From: Quillaja saponaria
Lineage: Eukaryota > Streptophyta > Magnoliopsida > Fabales > Quillajaceae
DNA length: 64,000 nucleotides
Assembly (NCBI GenBank): GCA_029379385.1
Contig: CM055612.1
Coordinates: 2,046,001 to 2,110,000 of the forward strand
Direction: 5' to 3'
The notes beneath the pieces are model-generated. The model was not told the DNA's origin and ran no database searches. It worked only from the letters and a program-made list of their open reading frames with translations. Positions 26,001-38,407 of the stretch are shown one piece after another (position 1 is the stretch's first letter; each line of letters opens with the position of its first letter). Position numbers and translations under genes: made by a program.

Positions 26001-29000
26001 TATAAAGTTACATGATATTTTATTCTCTCTTTTTTTTCCATTCATTTCATTTAGTTCTAATTATATATAATGATTTCCCAAAATATATATGTATATAATA
26101 TTTAATTTTTCTACTTTTAAGAATTTGAATTTAATTATTTAATTCATTGAGAAAAATGAAAAAAGGGCAAATATAAATGAGTGTGACAGGACGTAGATCG
26201 GCTGGGATTAGCGGTGGGAGGTGGTGGAAATATTGGAGGAGGTGGTGGGATAATAATAATTATAACAATGATACATAAAGAGATAGTAGTTTAAACAATC
26301 ATGGGGAAGCATGTTCACTTTCCTCTTTGTCATCACTTTCTATAGCATGATTGGAAAAAAAGTTCATCAATCTTCTCCACCTCCTGTACAAAAAAAAAAA
26401 AGAAAAAAAAAAAAAAGGCATTTCCTTCTCTCCTCCTTCTTTCTTCCTTGGCTCCCAATCCAATTACAGTACCAAAGGTCCAAAACAAAGAAACTTACAT
26501 CCCAAGGTTCTTAATTAATATGTTAATTATAAGATCTTGATTTTCGATAAAGTCTTAATACTAATTAAATTCTAGTTGAATAGTTAATTAAGTATAATCA
26601 TTATATCTAGCTAGATGATGTTTCATTTAGAACCTACACATGCTCCTTTTCAAAAGCACCCTAGCTCAATGAAGGTTTACCTCATTCATCTTCCATTCCG
26701 TTAGTCTCATTGGCGTGCTCGTATAATTTTGTTCATAAATATTTACTAAACAATTTATCCATCTGTTCGTTTAAGAACAACTTTTAAAATTCTTTTATTA
26801 CAAAAATATTTTTTATTATCTTCCGAATTAAATTTAATAATGAGAAATATATGTACGTCAAGAATATATATCCCTAAAACTCACACTAAATCTACCATCT
26901 ACAAACTTGTAAAGCAAGAAGATACTGCTTATTGTGTATTTTCACCAGAAAAACTACCAACATTTTGTAGATTAGTCTGTGCTTGGTATAAAGGAAAAAT
27001 GGTGTAATGAAACAATTCGTTTATGCTATGGGTGTTGAAGAAAGAGAGAGAGAGTATAATCAAAAGATTGGTACGCTTGTATTTCTAGTGACAGTTCTAG
27101 CTTTTAAAGGATGTTAGACAAGGTTTGATTATAATGTTGATGAAGTTAATTAATCAGTATAAAAAATAAAAATAAAAAGTTAAATAAACTCGAGGTTACA
27201 ATTTACAAGCAGGCAGCCGAGTCATTCCAAATGGCTAATTCAACGGTGGGCTTATAAGTTATGACCCCCACCTGAAATTGGATCAAGCCCGTGGTCCGAA
27301 AACTGGCTTCTCCATAAACTGTTAAACCACCAGGCACCAGGTCTCTCTTCCCCTTTTTCTTTATCTGCCAAAAGAATATGGGACTCGCCTCGCTCTCGCT
27401 CTCGCTCTCCTCAGGCTTCGTTTGGACTTTGGATATATCATATATATCATATTACATATGAATTTGGATTTGGAGCTAGTCATTTCAAATGATATGTTTT
27501 TGTGTTTTTAATGTGAATGTATTTCATTTCGGGCCAAATTTCTGAAGGGAACTCATGCCCAATTGAATTCAGTGGATTACAAATACCCTATTCACGCCCT
27601 TTGGACTACAATGATAATTGAGTTACAACTCGTTTCTATCCAATCTTTTCAACCCGGCTCATTTTCAGATTTTGGATCCAACCCGTTATGAATTTAATAA
27701 ATCTGTCTTAATAAAAAATTTAATGTCGAATAACAATAAATATTAATAATTAAAATATAAATTAGTATAATCTTAAAAACAAAAATTTGTAAATAAGTAA
27801 TATAATTTTTTGCGTAATAAGAAAAACTTCTTTATTTTGATTTATGTTCATCTAAAATTAAATTATTTAGATGATTGTGATTAAAAATATAATAAGAATG
27901 GTTAAAATTAAAAAAAATTAAAAAATTATACTAATAAGAAATTATAGAAAAACCAAACCAAAATTCTGTTACACTCATAAATATTTCTTTATTTCGTAAA
28001 AGGCATGACTTGCTTATGAATTACATAATAAATTAAATTCTTTTACTTTTCTGAATTTGTATCTTCTATTAAATGAGGATTTGGGGATAAGACATCAGAT
28101 ATTTTACCGACTGATATCTTTTACTACATCCATGTTTGCTTCAAAAGAAAGTAACCTAATTATCCGTGGTCAAAACTTTTGAACATCATTTCGGAGATTT
28201 TGATTATTGAGCTTTAAGAACAAATAATTAGGAAATCTTCCTAATGCCAATTTAAGATGTAAGCACGTGCACAACATTATAATGCCAATTGAGGAACATG
28301 GGCTCAGACACTCGATGCTTGTTGATCAGTACCCAATTCTCCTAGAATTTTTGCTTTAAAGATTTCTTTATTTTTCTCTCTTGTACACTATGCAACTACT
28401 AATTGACTTGAAATATCAACCATTTACTAAACTCTTATTTTTTCTTTTTTATTTATCAGATGTCTATTTAAATTATACAAATGATATAATTCTCTTCATC
28501 CTCATAAACTTTTTATGTAATGAGTATTTAAAACAAGTTGAATCTTATATCTTATAAATAATTTTCAACTAGATTTTTATTTATTTGTTAGTGGTTAATA
28601 ATAACAAATCAAGTTGACCTGCATCACAAGCCAACCCACAAAATCTTCCTTGCTCTTTTTTATTTTAAAGAAAATCTAGACAGCAGCTCAAATTTCACTG
28701 TCATGGCTTAATAATATAAAACAAATGGCTGTTAAAAAAAATGAATGAAATTGTTTATTAATTTTATATTAAAGACAAAATAACATATATCATTATCAAA
28801 TTTTATTAATTTAGTTTAAAATTTATTTTTTGAATTAAATCCTTCTCATAACTTTTAGAATATCTTTACTCAATCTAATTTTATTAAGAATTTTGATTTA
28901 AATTGTAAAAGTAACTTAAAATGTAATATTTTAGTCACATTTGTTATAATTAATAGAAAAAAATTATTATTCCTCTCGTAACATTTATGTTAATTTACAC

Positions 29001-29492
29001 ATTTTTTAAAGATAAAAGTTATAAAACAAAAATAATACTAGGATGAGAGATAATAAATATTATAATTTAAACCAGATCATCAATTGTCGTTCAATTTTAT
29101 TGATATTAAGATGAGTGATAATATTATAAATATTTTAGAATTTATGAGATAGAATTAATTTATAAAATATTGTAAAGATAATTGATAAAAGTTTTGTATT
29201 TATGCTTACATTAAATTAAGAATTTAGATAAGAAAACAAAATACACAAATGTAATGTCACCATCCCTCACATTCACTGCTGGAATCCATCCATTGTTTGG
29301 GCTGGACAGCTGCCAGCTGGCAAGAGAAAAAGTGACAGAGCCGCGTCCTTAAACCATAATGCCCTGTCCGTACGACACAAAAAAGCTGCCCGCTGAGCTG
29401 TATCTCCAGTTCTCTCGAAAAGAACCATTAAGCCAAAGAAGTAATATAGAAAAATAAAAAATAATCCGAGTTGTGTTTCTGGTGCTTCGTTG

Positions 29493-30648
29493 TCAATCGT
29501 ATGAGCAAGATTTCTTGAGGGGAACTGCAACTTTGAGCTTTTTGGGATCCAAAGTTATAGAACATTCAATCTTCTTATAGAATTTGGGCTTAACCAATTT
29601 GCCCAGAACGTAAGCTCTCGATCTGATCACAAAGTTCAATTTCAGTGTCACTGGTACTGTAATCATGCCCGATACAGTGCTCAAGCTTGCTCCGCTCCCA
29701 TAAAGAGGAATCCTATTGCCCATCACTGGCACACTAATTGTTCTTTGACTCTTTCTTGATTGATAAAACTTTTTGATCTATAATACCCAATTCACCATTA
29801 AACAACAAAAATGTTAGAGATGTAATTGTTGGTAACAATGAAAGAAGAGATCCTTATCCAAAAAATATGAAAGAAGAGGAGGGTTTGGGTTGCTTACTGT
29901 TCCAGAAGCTACTGTGATTTCGGAATAGGATAGATCCAGAGGAGTTGACGCGACATGGACTCCAAAGAAGGTGCCAGTGTTGCGATATGTGAGCTTGACA
30001 GTTGAATTCATGGAGATCATATCCGTGGCCACTCCTGTAGAATCCGAACCAGCTTGAATTTGTACATGCTCAAATTTAATACTCTGCAAAAAATGCAAAT
30101 TTATCAGAACCCATTTCAGATCAGAATACAGTTAAAAGTTACAAATTTTGAGCAATACCTTCATAGTGATCTTTGGCTTCATAGGCCTACTGGCACCCCA
30201 GAGAATGAGCCCAAACAAAGAGAAGAGAACAACGAAACCGAGAACAAAAATGAGAAAATAGCAGCGGCGAGGAAGACTCTTTCCACGCTCTTCGTCATCA
30301 AGGAGACCCTCTTCCTCAATCACATCGCAGTCTTTCCATGGCTTTTGACCTTTCCTATGGCCTCCCCTAGATCCATCGTTTGGCGAGATCTTCCGGGATC
30401 CGGGTTTCAGAGATCCCGAAAATCTGCTGGAGGAGGATTCACGAGAGTGGCGACCAACAGAGGAGTGAGAATGGGGAGGAGACCCCACTGGGCTGAGCAC
30501 CGGCGTAGAATGAAACGAAGTCCCTGTCTTCTCCCCATCGTGGGAATCCCTCGATGGGCTTTGCACGTAGTATGTCCGGCCGCCGTGGAGATCTATTTGG
30601 AGACGACGTCGCCAGGCTCGTTACCTCAGAGTCTGTTTTAGCGTGCAT
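29493..30648 (-). CDS. LEA2/NHL-type single-pass membrane protein, frame broken in exon 1
   Basis: Three exons: 30159-30648, 29898-30083 and 29493-29777. Exons 2 and 3 are whole-codon exons (62 and 95 codons with stop). Exon 1 has 490 bases, one more than whole codons. The protein starts MHAKTDSEVTSLATSSPNRS, then needs a frame change at about 30573-30576 to continue YYVQSPSRDSHDGEK. It then has a Ser-rich cytosolic part, a single membrane segment (YFLIFVLGFVVLFSLFGLIL) and a LEA2-like domain (SIKFEHVQIQAG to the end). With the shift ignored it would be about 319 residues, the usual size. Relatives belong to the NDR1/HIN1-like superfamily and sit in the plasma membrane; function is poorly known. 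Without the shift the frame-1 product would stop within exon 1. Confidence 0.85.
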
Positions 30649-33598
30649 TATGGTAGAGGAGTAGGTAGTACTAGCTAGAATCCCAATAACCCCACCACTG
30701 AACTGCGTTCTTGTTCACAAATGAATCAAAGTCACACAGTCTGTCTGTCTTATTGGGGTGGGTCTGTTTGTATTTTCTGTTCTCTCTCTCTCTCTCTCTC
30801 GCTCACGCAATCCCTCTTAATTTCTCTCCAGGTTGCAATTGCTTGATTGTGACCTTTAAATGGAAGGGTTGCTTGTTTGCTTAAACAACAAGCTGGGGCC
30901 TGTGGGTGTCTAAATTGTAATTGAGGAAATTAAAATGCAGTGGAGGCTGCTCTGAGTCTAAGCTGTAAAATGTCAATTGTTAGGTAAAATTGTAAAAGAA
31001 GATAAAAAAAAGAAGTTATATTCTTTGCTATAACTATAAGAGAAAAAAGAAAAAAGAAAAAAAAAAAGGAATATGAGATTGGGTTTACAAAAAGTGTAAA
31101 TGCAAAGACTTCGGGTTGTTCTGGATGAGTGGATGTTGATGGTTTTGGTTTAGGAAGAAGAATCCAGGAACAAACGAACCGACTCCCGTATTACAGTTGG
31201 CACCGCAATATTATTTAATAATATATTATTCCTTGCCTCATATTTTTTTTAATTTTTTTTTGGGAAAACGACACCATGTGTATAATATTTGAGTTAAATA
31301 CAACATGTTCATTAATAAAAAATACTTGCTTAAATAATGATTTCAGACTGACTTCTTAATTTTGGAATTGTCAAAAATGTAAGAAATATGAAAAATGACT
31401 TAATGCTTTTTTTCTTTAATGTAAGTCAACTATTAAAGTTTGAATCTAAGATCTCAATTGGTACATAAACTATCGTAGGAGTTAGTATATAACATAATTA
31501 ATTGTTCTATTAGCAATTTTATTTTTATGTCCATCCCAAACTCTTAAGAAAATTTTAATCAAATTAATCAATGATGCAACTTAATTTTTGTAATTATTTA
31601 ATCAACTCACTTGAGTTATGTAAGATTTTTTAATTTGTGCTGTAAGGAAGACTTTATAAGTTATAATAAATATAATATTTAAAAATTAAAAATTTTTTAA
31701 AATAAAAAATTATATATTAAATAGTACTTATAATCATTTATTATAATAAATATTACAAATTTTTTATTTATATACCCATAAATAAATTTTATTTTATTTA
31801 TATTTCTTATAATTATTATTTATTTTTTTAACTCTTTTGACATGGGCCGCACAAACCAACATGACAACCATGTGGTGAGGCGTAAATTAGAGTGTGTAAT
31901 CTAATTAGTACACTAGAATATAATTACAAGGCATAACATGTGCCACATTGGCATAATTTAGAGTGTTTGTCTCCCGTAAAATATGATTCTACCTATTATG
32001 TATGACATATTGGTATATAATCATCGAACAATGAAGAACCATTTTGGTGTCAAAATTAGGACTATTATAAAATGAATGTTTCACAATTTTTATTAAAGGT
32101 GATTGCCTTATTTTGTTTCCTTTAGACAAAGTAGACAGCAACTAATATTCTTGTTCTTTCTTATTCTAATTATATCATATCCTAACTTGTCCCAATTCGA
32201 ATTGTATTAAAATTTGATTTTATTCAAAAATGATCTAAGTTAGTCCAATCTCCATTTTTTTATTTTTTTTATTTTATCTCTTTATACAAAGTGACATATT
32301 TATCTATGCACGAATTCAATTAGATCTAAAAACTAATAGATCATTTTCCGACCAAATTTAATGCAAGCTATAAATAACATAAAGAAATAAAAAATATTCA
32401 ATCTGATTTCTATCCATAATCACATGTGGTGGGTAACAAGGAAAAATAGGGAGTTCAAGCTTTGGGACCCATACGCGGTATGCCGGTCCACAGCCACATA
32501 CATGACGGGCTGGCAAATGAAGCCAGTGCCCATTAATTTGAATTATGGGCCGACCGAGCAATGTATTGGGCCATTAAGCAATAAAACTCTCTTGTTTGTG
32601 CGTAATCCAATTAGAGTTACATGTCTAAAGCAATAACTTTGCAAGTCCAATAAAATCTGTCATGTTGTGTTAATTTTGAGTGGAGATTTTAATTTCCGAC
32701 TTGTGTAAACGAAGAAAAATATCAGAAGTATGAGTGTAAAACAGTACTTCCCAGGGTCCTTTAATTTAGGTCAGACTCAATATTCAACTCATTTTTAGCC
32801 CTACGGATAGTAGCTTGAAGATGAATGTTTATAAGCAACAAGATAAGAGGAATGGTTGATTGCTCAAAGTCTTTGATTTTTACCACCTCCACTAGAATCC
32901 AATATGTTTTTTGTTCTTCAATTATGGGTGCAGACATGATAATATAACAAATACCACATATTTCAAGTTATACATGAATTTTGGAGACGTGCATTTCTAC
33001 GTATTTTCAGAAATCAATAAAGAAGAAAAAGATCAGCGGGTCGGTCAATGACTAAATAATATATTGGAGGTCCAAAAAATTATATTTGTGTCTCTTGTAC
33101 AGCATAATAATACAAGTAGAAGAGTTGGATGGATTGCACGTGTTTTAGGGACATGGACAAGCCAGAGCCTCATATATGTGAATAATGCAGGGATCACTTT
33201 CTACTACGTGGGAGATTTTGTTTTTTTTTTCTGACATAGGGTAAGATTGCCAGATCTAGAAGCCAAGGAAGGAGGCCTTTCTTGTTGTCTCCCTACAATT
33301 ATTTATCAAACAATTGAACTAGCCTCTGTGATGAATAGGCTGGGGGCTATGCATCAGTGAGGAGAATTACTTAGTAAATTTTGAAAGGAATAAGAAAAAT
33401 TAGCTTGTGCTATGTATCAATTACGAGAAATGCTTAGTAAAACAGATTTTTCATGTCAGAACTATGGCAATATATGATTAATAATCTGCTCTCTAACAGC
33501 CATACACAACCCTGTATCCATTAAGATGCACTAGCTACTTCTTGTAAAGTACTTTTATTTAGTGAAATGAAAAGATAATAGCTTTCACATGTATTAAT
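30649..33598. other. Spacer between the NHL gene and the subtilase
   Basis: AT-rich DNA with no recognised gene. It contains the promoter of the NHL gene on its left and the 3' flank of the subtilase on its right. Short open frames such as one near 32424-32636 have no family support. Confidence 0.5.
30782..30800. repeat. CT microsatellite in the NHL-gene leader
   Basis: About nine CT units lie roughly 135 bases upstream of the ATG at 30648, so the transcript leader would be GA-rich. Confidence 0.8.
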
Positions 33599-35875
33599 CT
33601 AGTTCTGTGACGACAATAGTTCTGATCTGAGACTTGTGACCACAATGGGGCTTCTGACCACATGTATTCCATCCTCCCAAGTCAGATAACCGAAAGCTAC
33701 AGTTTCCTTCATCAATTTTGGACCTCTTATTCTTACCGTGTAGCTTAGCTTCTCGTTGCTCTGCTCGAAGACCAAGTTGTTAGGAATGACATTGATTTCA
33801 AAACCTTCAATGGTTGTCACACTTGCCGAGTAGGTTGATTCTCCCTCTCCAATATTTGTAACTGTTCGATGAAATTCTTTTGCCGTTTTCAAGTCAGGGT
33901 CAGAGGCAGAGTCATTTGCATTGAAGAATACAATGAAAGAAGGGTAATTAAGGTCCAAGGAAGGGTTGGAGCAATTGTTTAAGGCAGATCTGGTGATAGT
34001 TTTTATGTTGTTCTTGGAGTAATTTAGTGCACAAAGAAGATTTACATAATCTTCTGAATTTATGTCGTAAATTAGTCCAGGGTCTACAGCCTTATTGGGA
34101 TTGACGTGCCCTGCTCCCAATGCCAGAGGAGTTGCCGGTTGATTATCATTGCCAATGTCTGTAATGGGGCTGAGTGTGTTGTCCAATGTGTGCGATGTGG
34201 TCATAATGGCTGACCGGATGGCTGCCGGGCTCCAATCAGGGTGTACCCCCTTCAGAAGGGCCGCCACTCCGGCTATATGTGGGCAGGACATGGATGTCCC
34301 GGACAATAAATTGAAGTTGTTGAAAAGAGACAGAGAATCTCCTTCTACTGCTGGAATCTTTTCTGGCCATGCAGCTAATATTAATGAACCAGGAGCGGTG
34401 ATATCAGGCTTCAACACAAATGGACAGCTCTGTGATGGGCCTCTAGAGCTGTAGCTTGTCACACTTGGTGCTGGTTTGGTACCAAGGGTTGTTACCTTAA
34501 AAACCAAGCTAGCTCCTGGGGCAGAGTTGCTCTTAATGTAGTCTTTGACAACTTCGCCGTCCTTGGGGTTTATAAAAATTACAGGGAATGTACTCTGTAT
34601 GACAAGTTCCAAGTCCGAACTATTGGATATGAAAACACCTGCAACAACTTTTGCTCTGGTAACATTATATACCTGATCACCAAGTGTATCATTCTTATCT
34701 TCACACACCACAATCTTGTTCCGAACTTTGATTAATTCATTCAAGTTGTCACACAATCCCATAAAAACAACTGGAATTCGGGACGAAGGGAAATTTCCCG
34801 GGTAGAGAGACAAGCCAGAAACTGAAACTTCATCACCTAGAGTTAGAATTCCACCAAATTGACGGTCCACTGTACTTGCAGCAACAGTTATAACCCAAGG
34901 TGTTCCATTGTGCAAAGTCTCTAGGAAAGGCCCCTCATTCCCTGCTGATGTGGTCACAAAAATGCCTCTCTCTAAGGCTGCAAATGTGGCTATAGCTACT
35001 GGGTCTTCGTACAAAGGAATCCCATCTAGCCCAAATGATAAGGAAATAACATCCACACCATCTGTAATTGCCTGGTCAATTGCAGCAATTACATCAGAAG
35101 CAAAGGATCCTTGCTCCCACAGGGCCTTGTACATAGCCACCCGAGCCAGTGGAGCCATGCCCCCGGCTTTTCCAGTCGCATAACCAAAATAAGATGCACC
35201 TCCCACATAATTCCCTGCAGCGGTGGTGGACGTGTGGGTTCCGTGACCTTCAGTGTCACGCGTGGAGTTGACGGTGATGGTAATGTTGGGATTCTTGGCA
35301 ATTAGTCCTTTGTTGAAGAACCGAGCTCCTATGAGTTTCTTGTTGCACAATGAGGAATTAAATTTGGTACCACTTTCACATTCACCTTTCCATTTTGAAG
35401 GAATATCTGACATTCCATCGTCTTTAAAGCTTTCACTCTCTGGCCAAATTCCAGTGTCCACTAAACCAATAATGACATCTTTGCCATAATTTGAAGCAGG
35501 CCATGCACCTGAGATATGGTTGAGGCCAATGAACTGAGACGAGTGCGTTGTGTCAACTTTGGCGGGTAAGTCCCGGATTGATGAAATATAGCCCGGAGAG
35601 CTCTTCAGGGCCTCGAGCTGAGTAGGAGACAGACTTGCACTGAAACCATTCATAACATTGCTATAAGTGTAGATATGTTTAGCAGATAAGTCATCAGAAT
35701 TATCCAAAACGGAGGAAAGGGTGGCCAAGTACCAGCTATGATAGCCAGAGAAGGCTTTGGGCATAGCTAATAGGTCCATGTGGATGATATAGTTGTCATG
35801 CTGAGCCAAGGTGGAGACGAGGTGCGGGATTGTGATAATGGTAAGCCATAAACAAAAGGGAATATGGGTTGCCAT
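33599..35875 (-). CDS. Subtilisin-like serine protease, SBT1.9/SBT3 type
   Basis: An intronless, intact gene of 758 residues. A secretion signal (MATHIPFCLWLTIITIPHLV) is followed by an I9 propeptide (about 28-110) and the S8 catalytic domain. The catalytic residues are Asp140 in LVDTGIWPES, His211 in GHGTHTST, oxyanion Asn313 in SAGNEGP and Ser528 in SGTSMSCPHIAG. A protease-associated insertion lies between the Asn and Ser motifs (about 350-460), and a fibronectin III-like domain forms the C-terminus. There are several N-glycosylation sites (NSS, NIT, NVT, NSS). The closest known member I recognise is tomato SBT3, from the similar YTYSNVMNGFSA and PLYEDP motifs. These enzymes mature in the secretory path and act in the cell wall on peptide hormones, cell-wall enzymes or defence substrates; the substrate here is unknown. 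Confidence 0.95.
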   Translation of the reverse strand: MATHIPFCLWLTIITIPHLVSTLAQHDNYIIHMDLLAMPKAFSGYHSWYLATLSSVLDNSDDLSAKHIYTYSNVMNGFSASLSPTQLEALKSSPGYISSIRDLPAKVDTTHSSQFIGLNHISGAWPASNYGKDVIIGLVDTGIWPESESFKDDGMSDIPSKWKGECESGTKFNSSLCNKKLIGARFFNKGLIAKNPNITITVNSTRDTEGHGTHTSTTAAGNYVGGASYFGYATGKAGGMAPLARVAMYKALWEQGSFASDVIAAIDQAITDGVDVISLSFGLDGIPLYEDPVAIATFAALERGIFVTTSAGNEGPFLETLHNGTPWVITVAASTVDRQFGGILTLGDEVSVSGLSLYPGNFPSSRIPVVFMGLCDNLNELIKVRNKIVVCEDKNDTLGDQVYNVTRAKVVAGVFISNSSDLELVIQSTFPVIFINPKDGEVVKDYIKSNSAPGASLVFKVTTLGTKPAPSVTSYSSRGPSQSCPFVLKPDITAPGSLILAAWPEKIPAVEGDSLSLFNNFNLLSGTSMSCPHIAGVAALLKGVHPDWSPAAIRSAIMTTSHTLDNTLSPITDIGNDNQPATPLALGAGHVNPNKAVDPGLIYDINSEDYVNLLCALNYSKNNIKTITRSALNNCSNPSLDLNYPSFIVFFNANDSASDPDLKTAKEFHRTVTNIGEGESTYSASVTTIEGFEINVIPNNLVFEQSNEKLSYTVRIRGPKLMKETVAFGYLTWEDGIHVVRSPIVVTSLRSELLSSQN

Positions 35876-35930
35876 GGATGAGCAGTGAAATTGAATAGTT
35901 TTGAAACGCTATCGTAAAGTTTTTGTTGTC

Positions 35931-35937
35931 TTATATA
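35931..35937 (-). promoter_or_regulatory. TATA box of the subtilase gene
   Basis: The reverse strand reads CACTATATAAGACA about 56 bases upstream of the ATG. This is a near-consensus plant TATA box and implies a short leader of about 25-30 bases. Confidence 0.6.
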
Positions 35938-38407
35938 GTGAGAATTGGTTGAGAAGCTAAAAGATGCTCTCTACCTTTCAATTGTCCAACTTGTCAGTAC
36001 GGTATCTAAGTTGGGTACCCCCAATAGTTTGTGAATTATGCATTTGTTGTCTATGACTTTCGTCTTGTTTTTTTGGCTGCTTCCTTTCTTTTAGGGACTT
36101 CAAAATTTCCTCAAAAAAGTCTAATTGTTAATTTATCTCCATTATGCATGGCAGTTAGACCTCAATCTCCTTCAGATTAAATCAAAACCAACTGCTTGGT
36201 GACCAATTGGAAGTGTTCCTTGCTATATACGCCTATCAAATTTGTCTTTCTTCTCATTTCAAATCTTTTTGTTTTTTTGGATGGTTGCTGAGATGCAAAC
36301 TACTATCTTCATCTTGAAAAATAGCTTGCTACATAGGGAATGAATGCAGCATATGACATCCTTATCATTATATGGCCTGCAAGGCAAAAGTGCACACTGC
36401 ACTCCGCAACTAGCTTGCGCTGTTTGCGTAGAATCAAGTGGAATCGCAATAAACTTAATTGGTAGACTAATCAACTATTCATCTGAACTCTACAGCTAAG
36501 ACTTTCAATCAGACAAACAGAATCAACTTCTGGGAACTTTTCCCTTGACCTGGGCTAGAATAAAGGAACTATATAGCAAGCGTCCTCCACCATGTACTCA
36601 CTCCCGTTTCCCACGATAGGAGAATTCTGTAACGCCAACAGTTTTGAGTTTGACCTCTGCAGGCATTTTTAATGGAATCCCCACATGGAGGGAATAAGGA
36701 ACAGACCTATCACCTATCACCTATCACCTATCACCTTACAAAGATTCAAGAATGACTCTGCGTTCTTTAGATTTTACTGGTTTAGGGGTTATAAAAAGAA
36801 ATTAGTTATAACACGGAGCTAGTAACAGTTAAACAAATAGGCATCAGAATACGTAAAATATTATCTTAATCAAGGAGCATGAAGCTTAATGTTTAATACA
36901 TCACAATCAAATAGCAGAATGTCGTTTTAATATTGTCTGAATTATATATGTTCATTTGTTACAAAAAAGAAAAGAAAAGAAAGCTGTCTATAGCACATGA
37001 TTCTGTCTGAATACAAGTTTTCATTTTTTCATTCCAAGAAAAAAAAAGAGAGGTCATTGTCTCGTATGAAAGAGCGATACCATGCGTCTCATTGACTCGT
37101 ATAAATAACGCCTAGCCGATAATTATGTTGACAGAGACGATTTCGCCGTAGATTTTGCTTTCTATTTCTAGTTCTGGGGAATTATGAGCACGTTATAGGC
37201 ACGTCCTACCAGTGCCATTGCGGGCCTGGTCGGTGAATCCTTTTATCAAACAGATGGCGATTCTAAATTTTTTTGCTAGGAAACAATCAAATTTTATTGT
37301 AGTGGGTGAGTGGGGTTAAGGTGTTAATATCATCAACACAAATACCTGGGGACAAATTATTCGTACAGACCAATCCAATCGTTTGTCCATTTTCAGTTTG
37401 AATATAGAACTAGTCAAGTGTACATAGGCAAAGGTTAATTTACGATGAATTCTATATGATACTCCGAGTTCGATGCATAAATAATTACAATGTTGTCATA
37501 AAAAAGAACAAAAAAAAGAGGTCGAAATCTCAAAGTAGATGAGAGAGGAGGAATTGATATTATCGTACAGCTAGTTAACTTTAGGATGAATGCTATAAAT
37601 TGCATATTCAAAAGCAAATAATATCTTTACCAAATCTTTTTTGTACCAGAAAGGACAAACAACGTAGGTATCTCAAAATGGAAGGAAGAGTGAGAAGGAG
37701 CTGTATTCTTGTTTTGGATGATTTAGAGAATCTAACGTATAGGCCCAACATAAGTCCCAAAGCCCTGCCAGAGTCAAATATCGTGGACATTACAGCTCGT
37801 GCAGAGTTCTTTTAATTTCATGGGGCTAAGCAAGTGGATCATAATATTGTCCGAAAACATATTGAGATGATAATCTTAGGCCCAATAAAAAAGAAATAGG
37901 AAAATAACCAAAAAATTCAATAAAATAAAAAAAGGCAATATTTGTTCATCCACTTCAACTTCTCCAATAATTTTTTTCCCATATAACAGCAATAAAAGCA
38001 AATTGGATAAACAGAAAAAATCTTGCAAACATTTTTCTATAGATGTTAATAACTTAATAATGAAGATTCCCTAATTGTGGTAACTTGTGCTTATGAACAT
38101 CTGCTAGAGTCTGACATAGTCAGCAATTTTGAGGTACATGTCATCATGTGTAGATTACAGGTAGTGTTGATTAAAAAGGTACTGATAAGTAAGGCGGCCA
38201 GAAATTTCATGGATCGCCATTCATTGAGGAAAGACCTTGTTCATGACTCACTGAAGACTTTTTCCCGATCTTCCTCGTATCCAAAAGCTTTTTCTCTGTG
38301 CCATCACTGCATATATAATAATCCATATGGCACACAAAATTACTGCTACTAAGTACTAACCACCACAGCCTTAATAGGTTGATATTTATTAATATTAAGA
38401 GTTACCT
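35938..38407. other. Spacer between subtilase and SPT-like bHLH gene
   Basis: No recognised coding exon. The right part (about 38070-38400) may be a 3' untranslated exon of the bHLH gene, because a good donor (GTTGAAG then GTAACT) directly follows its stop codon. A heptamer repeat lies at 36706-36735. Confidence 0.4.
36706..36735. repeat. Short tandem repeat, heptamer CCTATCA
   Basis: Four head-to-tail copies of CCTATCA followed by a partial unit. It is a simple minisatellite seed with no gene context. Confidence 0.85.

Larger units (their letters stand above)
17922..29492. other. Gene-poor tract of about 11.6 kb
   Basis: No conserved protein, tRNA or rRNA was recognised. The tract holds the HSFB4 upstream region, a 28-base poly-A run (20044-20071), a TA microsatellite near 22076-22098, CAGGTG-type hexamer repeats near 21165-21186 and a CTCGCT repeat near 27390-27410. 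Two AT-rich stretches near 25350-25720 and 27640-28060 carry short recurring words such as ACTCAACTC and CAACCCG and may be old repeat copies. Open frames here are short and lack family support. A non-coding RNA cannot be excluded. Confidence 0.5.

Noticed and set aside
30054..30641. 195-codon plus-strand frame
   Set aside because: It lies antisense to exon 1 of the NHL gene, which has family matches and correct splice sites.
34149..35489. Several plus-strand frames of 60-100 codons
   Set aside because: All are antisense shadows of the intact subtilase gene.
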